Source: Promicromonospora sp. AC04
GTDB lineage: Bacteria; Actinomycetota; Actinomycetes; Actinomycetales; Cellulomonadaceae
Direction of reading: 5' to 3'
DNA: 64,000 bases
Assembly: GCF_003058225.1 (NCBI RefSeq)
Contig: NZ_QBUG01000001.1
Span: 186,001 to 250,000, forward strand
Below the pieces are notes generated by a model that was not told the DNA's origin, made no database searches, and worked only from the letters and a program-made list of their open reading frames with translations. A program made the position numbers and the translations under genes. Below are positions 17,156-30,482 of this stretch, in pieces; within the stretch, counting starts at the first letter, position 1, and the number at the start of each line of letters is the position of its first letter.

Positions 17156-18013
17156 ATGCGCAAGCACACCATGGGGCTGCTGGCAATGGCGGCGGCCTCC
17201 ACTCTGGCACTTTCCGCATGTGGCGGCGCCGAGGTCGGCGGCGAGCCGGCGGGCGAAGACACCGCCACCGCGGGCGGCGACACCATCCGCATCGGCATCA
17301 AGTACGACCAGCCGGGCCTGGGCCTGCAGGACGGCGACACGTTCACGGGCTTCGACACCGACGTCGCCCGCTACGTCGCGAACGAGCTCGGCTACTCCGA
17401 GGACCAGATCGAGTTCGTCGAGACCATCTCGGCCAACCGCGAGACGGCGCTGCAGAACGGCGACGTCGACATGATCTTCGCCACCTACTCGATCAACGAC
17501 GAGCGCAAGGAGCTCATCGACTTCGCCGGCCCGTACTTCGTCGCCGGCCAGGACCTGCTCGTCGCGGCCGACAACACCGACATCACCGGCCCGGAGACCC
17601 TCGAGGGCAAGAACCTCTGCTCGGTCACCGGGTCGACCTCGGCAGAGAACATCAAGACGGACTACGCCGAGGGCGTGCAGCTCGTGGAGCGCGGCGGCTA
17701 CGCCGAGTGCGCCACCGCCCTCGCCTCGGGCGCGGTCGACGCCGTCACCACTGACGACATCATCCTGGCCGGCCTGGCCGCCACCGAGGAGAACGCCGGC
17801 AAGTTCAAGGTCGTCGGCGCGCCCTTCTCCGAGGAGCGCTACGGCGTGGGTCTGCCCGACGGCAGCACGGAGACCTGCGAGGAGGTCAACGCCGCGATCA
17901 CCAAGATGATCGAGGACGGCACCTGGGAGGAGCTGGTGACCACGAACACCGAGGGCACCGGCTACACGCCGGACGCCGACCTGAACCCGCCGACGGTCGA
18001 CGCCTGCGAGTGA
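17156..18013 (+). CDS. gluB: Glutamate-binding lipoprotein
   Basis: A 285-residue family 3 solute-binding protein. The signal peptide MRKHTMGLLAMAAASTLALS ends at the lipobox LSAC-GG (Cys at about 22). IRIGIKYDQPGLGLQDGDTFTGFDTDVARYVA is the typical start of the binding domain, and NLCSVTGSTSAENIK contains the ligand-carboxylate loop. AAGGGG lies upstream of the ATG. It follows gluA by 63 bp, and a strong hairpin after the stop separates it from the permease genes. Confidence 0.95.
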   Translation: MRKHTMGLLAMAAASTLALSACGGAEVGGEPAGEDTATAGGDTIRIGIKYDQPGLGLQDGDTFTGFDTDVARYVANELGYSEDQIEFVETISANRETALQNGDVDMIFATYSINDERKELIDFAGPYFVAGQDLLVAADNTDITGPETLEGKNLCSVTGSTSAENIKTDYAEGVQLVERGGYAECATALASGAVDAVTTDDIILAGLAATEENAGKFKVVGAPFSEERYGVGLPDGSTETCEEVNAAITKMIEDGTWEELVTTNTEGTGYTPDADLNPPTVDACE

Positions 18014-18037
18014 CCTGCTGACCTTCTGATCACCGGG

Positions 18038-18088
18038 CCCGACGCCGGACCGCCCGCCTCTCCGTGCGGCTGCCGGTCCGGCGTCGGG
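18038..18088 (+). other. Intercistronic stem-loop between gluB and gluC
   Basis: A perfect 14-bp stem (18038-18051 with 18075-18088) with a 23-base loop, 25 bp after the gluB stop. It is likely to act as a partial terminator or 3'-end stabiliser so that the binding protein is made in excess over the permeases. Confidence 0.55.
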
Positions 18089-18149
18089 CACGTCCGGCGT
18101 CGTCGGCCCGTGCCGCTACGCCCTTGACCATCCCTCCTGAAAGGTGACC

Positions 18150-18839
18150 GTGGACGACTTCCTCGCCGGGTTCGCCGAGCTCTTCGCCCGGTACGACGTC
18201 CTTGGCGCGTTCTGGGTCAATATCCAGCTCACGTTCTGGGCCGCAATCCTGTCCCTGCTCCTCGGCTCCGTGCTCGCGCTGATGCGCATCTCCCCGATCC
18301 CATCGCTCCAGTGGGCCGGCACCGCCTACGTGACCGTCTTCCGGAACACGCCGCTGACGATCATCCTCACGTTCATGTACCTGGTGGTGTTCTCGCAGCT
18401 CGGGCTCAAGCTGTCGGACGATCTCGAGACCACGTTCTTCTGGTTCGCGGTGATCGGCCTGTCGGTCTATCACGCCGCGTTCGTCTGCGAGGCCATCCGG
18501 TCCGGCGTGAACACGGTGCCGGTGGGACAGGCCGAGGCCGCGCGTGCCATCGGCCTCTCGTTCCTGCCGGCGGCACGCCTGGTGATCTTCCCGCAGGCGT
18601 TCCGCGGGGCCATCGCGCCGCTCGGCAACACGCTCATCGCGCTGCTGAAGAACTCGACCGTTGCCGCCGCGGCCTCGGTCGCCACGGAGACGTCGTCGCT
18701 GATGAGGACCATGATCGAGTTCCGACCCGACCTCATGGTCGCGATCTTCCTGACCTTTGCCATCGGCTACGTGATCCTGGTGATCCCGATCGGCGTGGGC
18801 ACCACCTGGCTGTCCCAGCGACTGGCGGTGAAGCGATGA
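18150..18839 (+). CDS. gluC: Glutamate ABC transporter permease 1
   Basis: A 229-residue inner-membrane permease of the HisMQ type with five predicted spans. VFRNTPLTIILTFMYLVVF and the EAA-like loop GQAEAARAIGLSFLPAARLVIFPQAFR are clear. GTG at 18150 was chosen because AAAGG lies five bases upstream; GTG at 18144 in the same frame adds only two residues. Its stop overlaps the gluD ATG by four bases. Confidence 0.93.
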   Translation: MDDFLAGFAELFARYDVLGAFWVNIQLTFWAAILSLLLGSVLALMRISPIPSLQWAGTAYVTVFRNTPLTIILTFMYLVVFSQLGLKLSDDLETTFFWFAVIGLSVYHAAFVCEAIRSGVNTVPVGQAEAARAIGLSFLPAARLVIFPQAFRGAIAPLGNTLIALLKNSTVAAAASVATETSSLMRTMIEFRPDLMVAIFLTFAIGYVILVIPIGVGTTWLSQRLAVKR

Positions 18840-19747
18840 GCGCGTCCGTCCTCTTCGACGCCCCGGGCCCCCGCGGCCGGGCCGTGTCCGCCGTCGGCAA
18901 CGTCGTCGCCGCCCTCGCGGTGCTCGCCGGACTGGGCTGGTTGGTCTCGGTCCTGGCCGCCAAGGGCCAGTTCGAGCCGTCGCTCTGGCAGAACGCCGTC
19001 TCCGCCGAGGCCTGGCAGTTCTACTACCTGCCGGGCCTGCAGAACACGCTCCGCTCGGCGATGTTCGCCACGGTGGGCGCAGTCGTGTTCGGCATCGTCT
19101 TCGGCGTCGGACGCCTGTCGCGCAACCGTGCGGTCCGGTGGATCTCCGGCGTGGTCGTGGAGTTCTTCCGCGCGGTGCCCGTGCTGCTCATGATGATCTT
19201 CTTCTACATGTTCTTCTCGGCGCAGGCGCAGTGGATCGCCGACCGGCCGTTCGCCGCGGTGGTGGTGGCCCTCGTCCTGTACAACGGCTCCGTCATCGCG
19301 GAGCTGGTCCGGGCCGGGGTCGGGAACCTGCCGAAGGGGCAGGGCGAGGCAGGGCTGGCGATTGGTCTGACTCCCGGGCAGACGCTCCGCTCGGTCCAGC
19401 TTCCGCAGGCTCTGGTCGCCATGCTCCCTGCGATGGTGTCTCAGCTCGTGGTGGTCCTCAAGGACTCGGCGCTCGGCCAGTTCATCCTGTACTCCGAGCT
19501 GCTCCGGTCGGCCCAGATCCTCTCGGCCAAGGAGCAGAACCCGCTGCAGGCGCTGGTCGTCGTGGCGATCGTGTTCATCCTGATCAACTGGTTGCTCACC
19601 GTCGCGGCGCACCGGCTCGCAAGGCTGCTGTCCAGCCGCACGGCGGGGGAAACGGTCGAGGGCACCGGCATCGGCAACCCGACCGCGGTCGGCGGGTTCG
19701 TCGGTGGCGGCCCGGGTCCGGGAGCGGGTGGCGGCGGCGGCGTCTGA
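18836..19747 (+). CDS. gluD: Glutamate ABC transporter permease 2
   Basis: A 303-residue HisMQ-type permease, partner of GluC. The EAA loop reads PKGQGEAGLAIGLTPGQTLRSVQLPQAL, and VEFFRAVPVLLMMIFFYMFF lines the first half of the pore domain. A periplasmic insert (QFEPSLWQNAVSAEAWQFYYLPGL) follows span 1, as in corynebacterial GluD. The C-terminus is a low-complexity Gly/Pro tail (about 270-303) not needed for transport. Last gene of the operon; a 20-bp perfect hairpin follows at 19768. Confidence 0.93.
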   Translation: MSASVLFDAPGPRGRAVSAVGNVVAALAVLAGLGWLVSVLAAKGQFEPSLWQNAVSAEAWQFYYLPGLQNTLRSAMFATVGAVVFGIVFGVGRLSRNRAVRWISGVVVEFFRAVPVLLMMIFFYMFFSAQAQWIADRPFAAVVVALVLYNGSVIAELVRAGVGNLPKGQGEAGLAIGLTPGQTLRSVQLPQALVAMLPAMVSQLVVVLKDSALGQFILYSELLRSAQILSAKEQNPLQALVVVAIVFILINWLLTVAAHRLARLLSSRTAGETVEGTGIGNPTAVGGFVGGGPGPGAGGGGGV

Positions 19748-19767
19748 CGGGCTACCGCCGACAGCTG

Positions 19768-19809
19768 CGCCAGAGGCGCTCCAGCACTTGTGCTGGAGCG
19801 CCTCTGGCG
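19768..19809 (+). terminator. Very strong terminator hairpin after gluD
   Basis: A perfect 20-bp inverted repeat (19768-19787 with 19790-19809) separated by only two bases, 20 bp after the gluD stop. Its descending arm runs directly into a 16-bp tandem repeat. Confidence 0.75.
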
Positions 19810-19929
19810 TGACGCGGCTCTGGCGTGACGCGGCTCTGGCGTGACGCGGCTCTGGCGTGACGCGGCTCTGGCGTGACGCGGCTCTGGAGTGACGTGGCTC
19901 TGGAGTGACGTGGCTCTGGCGTGACGCGG
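19802..19929. repeat. Eight tandem copies of a 16-bp unit
   Basis: The unit CTCTGGCGTGACGCGG begins at 19802, 19818, 19834, 19850, 19866, 19882, 19898 and 19914. Copies six and seven share the variant CTCTGGAGTGACGTGG; the others agree with the consensus. The first eight bases of the unit are the end of the terminator's descending arm, so the array appears to have grown from the hairpin. There are no spacers. Confidence 0.9.
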
Positions 19930-19977
19930 GTGTCCGAGTGCGGCGCGTTTTCGCCCCGATCCGGGGTGCGCGGCGGC

Positions 19978-20634
19978 TCAGTCGATGTCGACACCCATCA
20001 GATCGTCCGTCTCCTCGCCCTCCGCGGCGAGCGCGTCGCGGACGAGCTCGAACGCCAGCCCGGGCGCGTAGCCCTTCCGGGCGAGCGAGCCGACGGCGCG
20101 GCGTACCCGCACCTGCCGGTCGAGGCTGCGCGTGCGCGTGATCAGCTTGGTGGCCAGCTTCGCGCCCGCTACCCGCTCGTCGTCGGGGTCGAGCTGGTCC
20201 AGCGCATCGGTGGCCGTGTCCTCGTCGATGCCCCGCCGGCGCAGCTCCGCGGCGATACCGCGGCGAGCGAGCCCCCGCTCGGCGTGCCGGGTGCGGACGA
20301 TGGTCTCCGCGTAGGTCGCGTCGTCCACCAGGCCCACCTCGTCGAATCGGTCGAGCACCTGCACGACGACGTCCTCCGGGTACCCCTTGCGGGCCAGCGA
20401 CTGCTCGAGCTCGCGGCGGGACCGCTGCGCGGCCGTCAGGATACGGAGGACTACCTCGCGGGCCTTCTCGACGGCGTCGTCCCGGCTGATCTCGCCGGCC
20501 TCCATGCGCTCCGCGACGGTTCGCCGGGGTGCTTGTTCGGCGCTGTCCCGACGCCCGAAGCCGCCCTTTCGGGCGGCCGGATGGCCCCGACGCTTCCCCA
20601 CGCCGGGACCATCCGCTGGATCACCGTACTGCAC
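19978..20634 (-). CDS. recX: Regulatory protein RecX
   Basis: A 218-residue RecA modulator that caps filaments and limits strand exchange. Three RecX three-helix repeats are visible after a basic N-terminus of about 50 residues: AREVVLRILTAAQRSRRELEQSLARKGYPEDVVVQVLDRFDEVGLVDD, the ERGLARRGIAAELRRRGID repeat and the final VRRAVGSLARKGYAPGLAFELVRDAL. The GTG at 20634, one base after the recA stop, is the most upstream likely start; GTG at 20601 would shorten the N-terminus. Co-transcribed with recA. Confidence 0.93.
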   Translation of the reverse strand: MQYGDPADGPGVGKRRGHPAARKGGFGRRDSAEQAPRRTVAERMEAGEISRDDAVEKAREVVLRILTAAQRSRRELEQSLARKGYPEDVVVQVLDRFDEVGLVDDATYAETIVRTRHAERGLARRGIAAELRRRGIDEDTATDALDQLDPDDERVAGAKLATKLITRTRSLDRQVRVRRAVGSLARKGYAPGLAFELVRDALAAEGEETDDLMGVDID

Positions 20635-20635
20635 G

Positions 20636-21853
20636 TCAGAACGGCGCCTTCTCGGCGGCCGCCTCCGCCTTGGCAGCGGTCTTCGACACCGCCGGCTTGG
20701 TGGCCTTCGAGCGCGTGGTCGTCGACCTGGTGGCCTTCGCCGTGGTGGTCGTCCGGGAGGACGAGCTCGCCGCCGCGACGGTGCCCGCGGCCGGCGCGGT
20801 CTCGGTAGCCGCAGCAGCAGGGACCTCCGCGACCGCGTCCGCCGGCGCGTCGACCTTCGGTCCCACGCCCAGCTTCTCCTTGACGCGCTTCTCGATGTCG
20901 TTGGCCAGGTCGGGGTTGTCACGCAGGAAGGCCCGCGCGTTCTCCTTGCCCTGGCCGAGCTGGTCGCCCTCGTAGGTGAACCACGAGCCGGACTTGCGCA
21001 CGAAACCGTGCTCCACGCCCATGTCGATGAGCCCACCCTCGCGGGAGATGCCGTGGCCGTACAGGATGTCGAACTCCGCCTGCTTGAACGGCGGAGCCAT
21101 CTTGTTCTTGACGACCTTCACCCGGGTGCGGTTGCCGACGGCGTCCGTACCCTCCTTGAGGGTCTCGATGCGGCGGATGTCGAGGCGGATCGACGCGTAG
21201 AACTTCAGCGCCTTGCCACCGGTGGTGGTCTCGGGCGAGCCGAAGAACACGCCGATCTTCTCGCGCAGCTGGTTGATGAAGATGGCGGTGGTCCCGGACG
21301 AGCTGAGCGCGCCCGTGATCTTGCGCAGGGCCTGCGACATGAGGCGAGCCTGCAGGCCCACGTGGCTGTCACCCATCTCGCCCTCGATCTCGGCCTTGGG
21401 TGTCAGTGCGGCGACGGAGTCGATCACGATGATGTCGAGCGCGCCGGAGCGGATCAGCATGTCCGTGATCTCCAGCGCCTGCTCGCCGGTGTCCGGCTGT
21501 GAGACCAGGAGGGCGTCGGTGTCGACGCCGAGCTTCTTGGCGTAGTCCGGGTCCAGCGCGTGCTCGGCGTCGATGAATGCCGCGATGCCACCCTGGCGCT
21601 GCGCGCTGGCCACCGCGTGCAGCGCGATGGTCGTCTTGCCCGAGGACTCCGGGCCGTACACCTCGATGACGCGGCCACGGGGCAGGCCGCCGATACCGAG
21701 CGCCACGTCGAGAGCGATCGAACCGGTCGGGATCACCTCGATGGGCGCGCGGATCTCGTCGCCGAGGCGCATGACCGAGCCCTTGCCGAAGCTGCGGTCG
21801 ATCTGAGCGAGGGCCGCTTCGAGGGCCTTGTCGCGATCTGCTGGTGCGGGCAT
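20636..21853 (-). CDS. recA: Recombinase RecA
   Basis: A 405-residue DNA strand-exchange ATPase and LexA co-protease. Walker A GPESSGKT is at about 67-74, followed by DAEHALD, Walker [11 protein letters not shown], loop L1 [22 protein letters not shown] and the [11 protein letters not shown] region. Beyond the standard core it has a tail of about 60 residues rich in Ala, Thr, Lys and Ser in place of the short acidic tail of many RecA proteins. Start ATG at 21853. A LexA-box promoter lies at 22000-22027. Confidence 0.97.
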   Translation of the reverse strand: MPAPADRDKALEAALAQIDRSFGKGSVMRLGDEIRAPIEVIPTGSIALDVALGIGGLPRGRVIEVYGPESSGKTTIALHAVASAQRQGGIAAFIDAEHALDPDYAKKLGVDTDALLVSQPDTGEQALEITDMLIRSGALDIIVIDSVAALTPKAEIEGEMGDSHVGLQARLMSQALRKITGALSSSGTTAIFINQLREKIGVFFGSPETTTGGKALKFYASIRLDIRRIETLKEGTDAVGNRTRVKVVKNKMAPPFKQAEFDILYGHGISREGGLIDMGVEHGFVRKSGSWFTYEGDQLGQGKENARAFLRDNPDLANDIEKRVKEKLGVGPKVDAPADAVAEVPAAAATETAPAAGTVAAASSSSRTTTTAKATRSTTTRSKATKPAVSKTAAKAEAAAEKAPF

Positions 21854-21939
21854 GTGCAACACCTTCGTTCTCGGGGCGCTCTGTGCGCCGGCGTGGATGG
21901 CTCTGTACGTCGTGCCGACCGTACGCGGAGCCACTGACA

Positions 21940-21953
21940 CGAACGCCTGCTCC
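21940..21953. promoter_or_regulatory. Degenerate second LexA-box-like site
   Basis: CGAACGCCTGCTCC repeats the left half and centre of the good LexA box at 22008-22021 but has a poor right half. It lies in the recA leader and may be a weak second site or an old duplication. Confidence 0.3.
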
Positions 21954-21999
21954 GGCCGCCGCCTGTGGACGACGTTCCGAAATCCGTGCCTGTGGTCAA

Positions 22000-22027
22000 A
22001 GTCTAGCCGAACGCCTGTTCGAGACAA
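22000..22027 (-). promoter_or_regulatory. SOS promoter of recA with LexA box in the spacer
   Basis: On the minus strand -35 TTGTCT (22027-22022) and -10 TAGACT (22005-22000) are 16 bases apart. The spacer contains CGAACGCCTGTTCG (22008-22021), an inverted repeat of the actinobacterial LexA consensus GAAC-n4-GTTC. LexA would block RNA polymerase until DNA damage. Confidence 0.8.
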
Positions 22028-22076
22028 GCCACGACACACCGGTGTGTCGCCGGACATCTCGCTGGGCCCGCTGGGC

Positions 22077-22313
22077 TCAGCGGCGCGGCGGCGGAGCCTG
22101 CCGGTACTTGTCCTTGCCCCACCGCTCGGCGTCGGGCACGTCCAGCGCGTCGCACAGCGCGTGCCACACGTCGCGCGGCTCGTCGCCGTCGTCCAGGGCG
22201 ACCGCCGGGGTGCGGCCGTCGAGCGTGGGCAGCACCTGCTCGCGCGCGAGAACGCGCCCGTAGGCGGGCCCGAAGACCTCGTCGATCAGCTGCCAGAAAT
22301 CCCGTTCGCGCAC
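22077..22313 (-). CDS. DUF3046 domain-containing protein
   Basis: A 78-residue protein of the DUF3046 family, which is regularly encoded just upstream of recA in actinobacteria. The family start [28 protein letters not shown] and the later [18 protein letters not shown] are present. Function is unknown. The GTG at 22313 is leaderless-like (TAGGGT six bases upstream). The recA SOS promoter lies after its stop, so recA is probably transcribed both from this gene and from its own promoter. Confidence 0.9.
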   Translation of the reverse strand: MRERDFWQLIDEVFGPAYGRVLAREQVLPTLDGRTPAVALDDGDEPRDVWHALCDALDVPDAERWGKDKYRQAPPPRR

Positions 22314-22319
22314 TCGTCA

Positions 22320-22325
22320 ACCCTA
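22320..22325 (-). promoter_or_regulatory. -10 element of the DUF3046 gene (leaderless)
   Basis: TAGGGT on the minus strand, six bases before the GTG at 22313. Confidence 0.5.
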
Positions 22326-22390
22326 CGTGTCCGCACAAGGGCGCCGAGCGCGCCCCGGCTCGTGTCAGTGGTCGGAGACAGAATGGGTCC

Positions 22391-27541
<5,151 letters not shown>

Positions 27542-28338
27542 GCAGGAGGGCAGGTTCGGCCACCTCGACGGCCTCGTGCCTGGGCGCCTCGGCATCGATG
27601 GTGAGGGCGAGCAGGATCAGGTACCCGATCATGACGGCGAACCCCACCCGCTCGATGAGGCCGAACGCCACGATCCCGGAGCCGACGGAGACCAGCGACA
27701 GGTGCACCACGAGAAAGACCGCGACCAGGACGCCCAGGACCCACGCGAACGTCCGCAGCCCTCGCGGTCGCCCGGTCCGCGGTTGGCGGATCGAACGCTG
27801 CAGGCTCAGGCCGACGGCCGGGAGCACGCAGAACGCCGTTGCCGCGCTGTACCGGTGGACCGTCGCGGAGAACGTCGCCGGACTACCCGGCGGGTCGGTG
27901 GGGAACGCGCCGACGAGCACCATCGCGATGGCGAAGACGATCATGGCGGCCGCGGGAATCGGACCGACCGCCAGCCCGGAGCGGTACATCCGGGCCGTGA
28001 GGATCAGCCCGAGCACGGCCAGCGTCACGCCGCCTGCCAGGATGAGCTCACCGCCGCCGGGCGTGAAGGCGTACCAGCTGATCGGATCGAGCACCGGGTC
28101 GACGGCCGCCCCGATAAAGTGTGCGGCGACTATCGTCAGCGCGGCGGTCGCACCGAACCAGCTCGCTGTCCGCGCACTGCGCGGGACTACTGAAGTGGCG
28201 GGCACGTCGGTGTATCTCCCCAGGTCATTGGCAACAACGTTCATGTGTCAAGGATCGTGGACCGAACGCGCGCAAGTCACCAATTCTACCCCTGATCGTT
28301 CCCTGATCTTTCTGCGGGCAATCCCTGATAGGGCACGG

Positions 28339-28372
28339 ACGGCCCGTCCGGGCGCAAGCCGGACCGGGCCGT
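28339..28372. other. Hairpin in the divergent DUF998/nei intergenic region
   Basis: ACGGCCCGTCCGG (28339-28351) pairs with 28359-28372 with one bulge. It lies between two divergent start codons, where a terminator is not expected; a regulatory site or an unnoticed short transcript could explain it. Confidence 0.35.
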
Positions 28373-28455
28373 GTCGGGTGGGTGATATGCCGGTTGCGCG
28401 ACAATCCAGGGCGGGGCGCGCACTACGCTGTAGCCTCACGACGAGGGGAGCATTC

Positions 28456-29253
28456 GTGCCCGAGGGGGATGTCCTGCGCCTCACCGCCGAGCGCCTCACC
28501 GCAGCGCTGCGCGGCCTGCCACTCGTACGTGCGGAGCTGCGCTGGCCCAGCGCCGGGGCCGCGAACCTGACCGGCGCCACGGTGCTGGAGACCAGCGCGT
28601 ACGGCAAGCATCTGCTCACCCGGCTCGACGACGGCCGCACCCTGCACACGCACCTGCGCATGGAAGGTCTCTGGAAGGTCCACCGTACGGGCTCCCGCGA
28701 CGCGTCGGCCAGGCACCCGGCCATCCGCGCCGTGCTCGCGACGGACGCCTGGACGGCCACCGGATGGCACCTCGGGATGCTCGACCTGCTGCGCACGCAC
28801 GACGAGCACCGCATCCTCAACGGCCTGGGCCCGGACGTGCTCGGCGACGACTTCCCCACCACAGGTCTGGCCGACGCCGCCGCGCGCCTCGTCCGGGAGC
28901 CCGAGCGGCCGCTGTGCGCCGCCCTGCTGGACCAGCGCACGGTCGCGGGCATCGGCACCATCTGGATGGCCGAGTCGCTGTTCGCGCGACGCCTGTGGCC
29001 GTGGGAGCCGGCCGGCTCGCTGTCCCGGGGGGAACGCGACGACCTGCTCCGCACCGCCCGCAGGCTCATGGAGCGCAGCGTCACCGTCGGGCGCGCCCGC
29101 GGCCTGGGCGCCGTCGAGATGCACGCGCACGGCAGGGCCGGCCGGCCCTGCCACCGGTGCGGCACCCCGATCAGCGTCGGCTCGGCGAACGAGAAGCCGT
29201 ACGAGCGCCCCGTGTTCTGGTGCCCGTCCTGCCAGGCACCCGACCCGAGGTAG
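28456..29253 (+). CDS. nei: Fpg/Nei family DNA glycosylase
   Basis: A 265-residue bifunctional DNA glycosylase/AP lyase excising oxidised bases. The mature N-terminus PEGD places the catalytic Pro2 and Glu3 right after the initiating GTG, which fixes the start at 28456 (GAGGGGAG Shine-Dalgarno upstream). The helix-two-turn-helix LLDQRTVAGIGTIWMAESLF and the C-terminal zinc finger CHRCGTPI...CPSC are complete. It resembles mycobacterial Nei2, whose gene also neighbours lhr, so the two probably serve one repair route. A TAGCCT hexamer at 28431-28436 may be the -10. Confidence 0.92.
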   Translation: MPEGDVLRLTAERLTAALRGLPLVRAELRWPSAGAANLTGATVLETSAYGKHLLTRLDDGRTLHTHLRMEGLWKVHRTGSRDASARHPAIRAVLATDAWTATGWHLGMLDLLRTHDEHRILNGLGPDVLGDDFPTTGLADAAARLVREPERPLCAALLDQRTVAGIGTIWMAESLFARRLWPWEPAGSLSRGERDDLLRTARRLMERSVTVGRARGLGAVEMHAHGRAGRPCHRCGTPISVGSANEKPYERPVFWCPSCQAPDPR

Positions 29254-29274
29254 GCCGACCTGAGGTAAACGGGG

Positions 29275-29330
29275 CAGCACCAGGGCGGGACCAGAACCGA
29301 TCTTCCGGTTCTGGTCCCGCCCTGGTGCTG
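29275..29330. terminator. Bidirectional terminator between nei and clgR
   Basis: A perfect 24-bp stem (29275-29298 with 29307-29330) and eight-base loop lies between the two convergent stops. Confidence 0.8.
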
Positions 29331-29359
29331 TCTTGCTGCAGTACTTCGTGCCTGTCGGC

Positions 29360-29713
29360 TCAGCCGACCGGTGCCAGGTCCGACTGCTCGACCTCCCGCC
29401 GCGCTGCGGTCCGGTCGCCTCCCCTGGCCAGCAGCCCGGCCACGAAGTCCGCCGGGATCGTGTCAGGGATCTGGAATCCTTCGGCCACCGCCACGCGGTC
29501 GCTCACCTCACGCAGCACCAAGGACAGCGGCACGTCGAGCGCCTCGCAGATGGAACCGAGAAGCTCGGACGACGCCTCCTTCTGTCCACGCTCCACCTCG
29601 CTGAGGTAGCCCAGCGACACTCGCGCCGCCGAGGACACCTCGCGCAGGGTGCGCCCCTGACGCTGCCGCGTGTCACGCAGCACGTCTCCGATTTCTCGCC
29701 GTAGTACGACCAT
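29360..29713 (-). CDS. clgR: XRE-family regulator ClgR
   Basis: A 117-residue HTH regulator matching ClgR, the activator of Clp protease and stress genes in actinobacteria. The helix-turn-helix [30 protein letters not shown] is nearly identical to the family consensus. ATG at 29713 begins [14 protein letters not shown]; a longer open frame upstream has no family similarity. It is the third gene after pgsA and cinA, the order found in corynebacteria and streptomycetes. ClgR is usually under proteolytic control; the C-terminus here (DLAPVG) does not end in the Ala-Ala type signal. Confidence 0.92.
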   Translation of the reverse strand: MVVLRREIGDVLRDTRQRQGRTLREVSSAARVSLGYLSEVERGQKEASSELLGSICEALDVPLSLVLREVSDRVAVAEGFQIPDTIPADFVAGLLARGGDRTAARREVEQSDLAPVG

Positions 29714-29960
29714 CTCGCGCCCCCTCTCAGTGCCTGTCCCTGAACTCACGCCCTGCCCTGCCTGGACCGGACGTGCCTTGCGTGTGGTGCGTCCCCCGTG
29801 AGCGGAGTTCGTTCTACCGTACCCCGCACTCGAAGAGTTCTTACGCCGGCTCCGGGTGGTCGGCCTGTTCGTGATCACACCGGGACCAACGTTGCTGATA
29901 TGAGCCTTGTTCCCGAAGTGCGCCTACGTCAAGCCCTGTGCAAGATTAAGCCAAGAAGTT
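29714..29960. other. Intergenic region upstream of clgR (247 bp)
   Basis: This gap between cinA and clgR is lower in GC than its surroundings. On the minus strand it contains TTGACG followed 18 bases later by AAGGCT, a weak promoter candidate. I see no gene, hairpin or convincing ClgR operator, but such a length suggests that clgR has its own regulated promoter. Confidence 0.4.
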
Positions 29961-30482
29961 TCACTTGTCTGTAACTTCAGGAAACATGGTGGGGTCGGAG
30001 TCGTGATTTTCACCCGACGGCTCGCTGACGAGCAGCAATGCCAGCTCGAGCACCCCGCGAGCGGCGTCACCGATCACCTGGGACCGGTCTCCGTCGAGGT
30101 CCAGGCGGTGCACCTCGGACGCTACCGGGGTACTCACTGCGACGAACACCACACCCGGGGCTTGACCATCCTGAGGTTCTGGTCCTGCGACACCGGTCGT
30201 GGCGAGGCCGACGTCGGCGCCCGTCGCCACACGCACGCCCGCCGCCATCTGGGCGGCGACGGCCTCGTCGACGGCCCCTCGCTCGGCGAGCAGGTCCGCG
30301 TCCACACCGAGCAGCCCGGCCTTCAGATCCGTGGCATAGGCGACGACGCCGCCGCGCACCACCCTCGACGCGCCGGGGACCGACACGAGCGAGGCCGTGA
30401 CGAGCCCACCGGTGAGCGACTCCGCCACCCCGAGGGTCCACCCCCGGGCGGCCGCCGCGGCCAGCAGCCGGGAGGCCGTCAC
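29961..30482 (-). CDS. cinA: CinA C-terminal domain protein (nicotinamide-nucleotide amidase)
   Basis: A 173-residue protein consisting only of the CinA C-terminal (PncC) domain, which deamidates nicotinamide mononucleotide for pyridine nucleotide recycling. The family motif GVAESLTGGLVTASLVSVPGASRVVRGGVVAYAT, followed by GLATTGVAGP, is intact. GTG at 30482 overlaps the pgsA stop by four bases. The name reflects its homology to competence-induced CinA; it lacks the N-terminal MoCF domain. Confidence 0.92.
   Translation of the reverse strand: MTASRLLAAAAARGWTLGVAESLTGGLVTASLVSVPGASRVVRGGVVAYATDLKAGLLGVDADLLAERGAVDEAVAAQMAAGVRVATGADVGLATTGVAGPEPQDGQAPGVVFVAVSTPVASEVHRLDLDGDRSQVIGDAARGVLELALLLVSEPSGENHDSDPTMFPEVTDK

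Noticed and set aside
19802-19929. Possible CRISPR array
   Set aside because: The units are 16 bp and contiguous with no spacers, and no cas gene is near.
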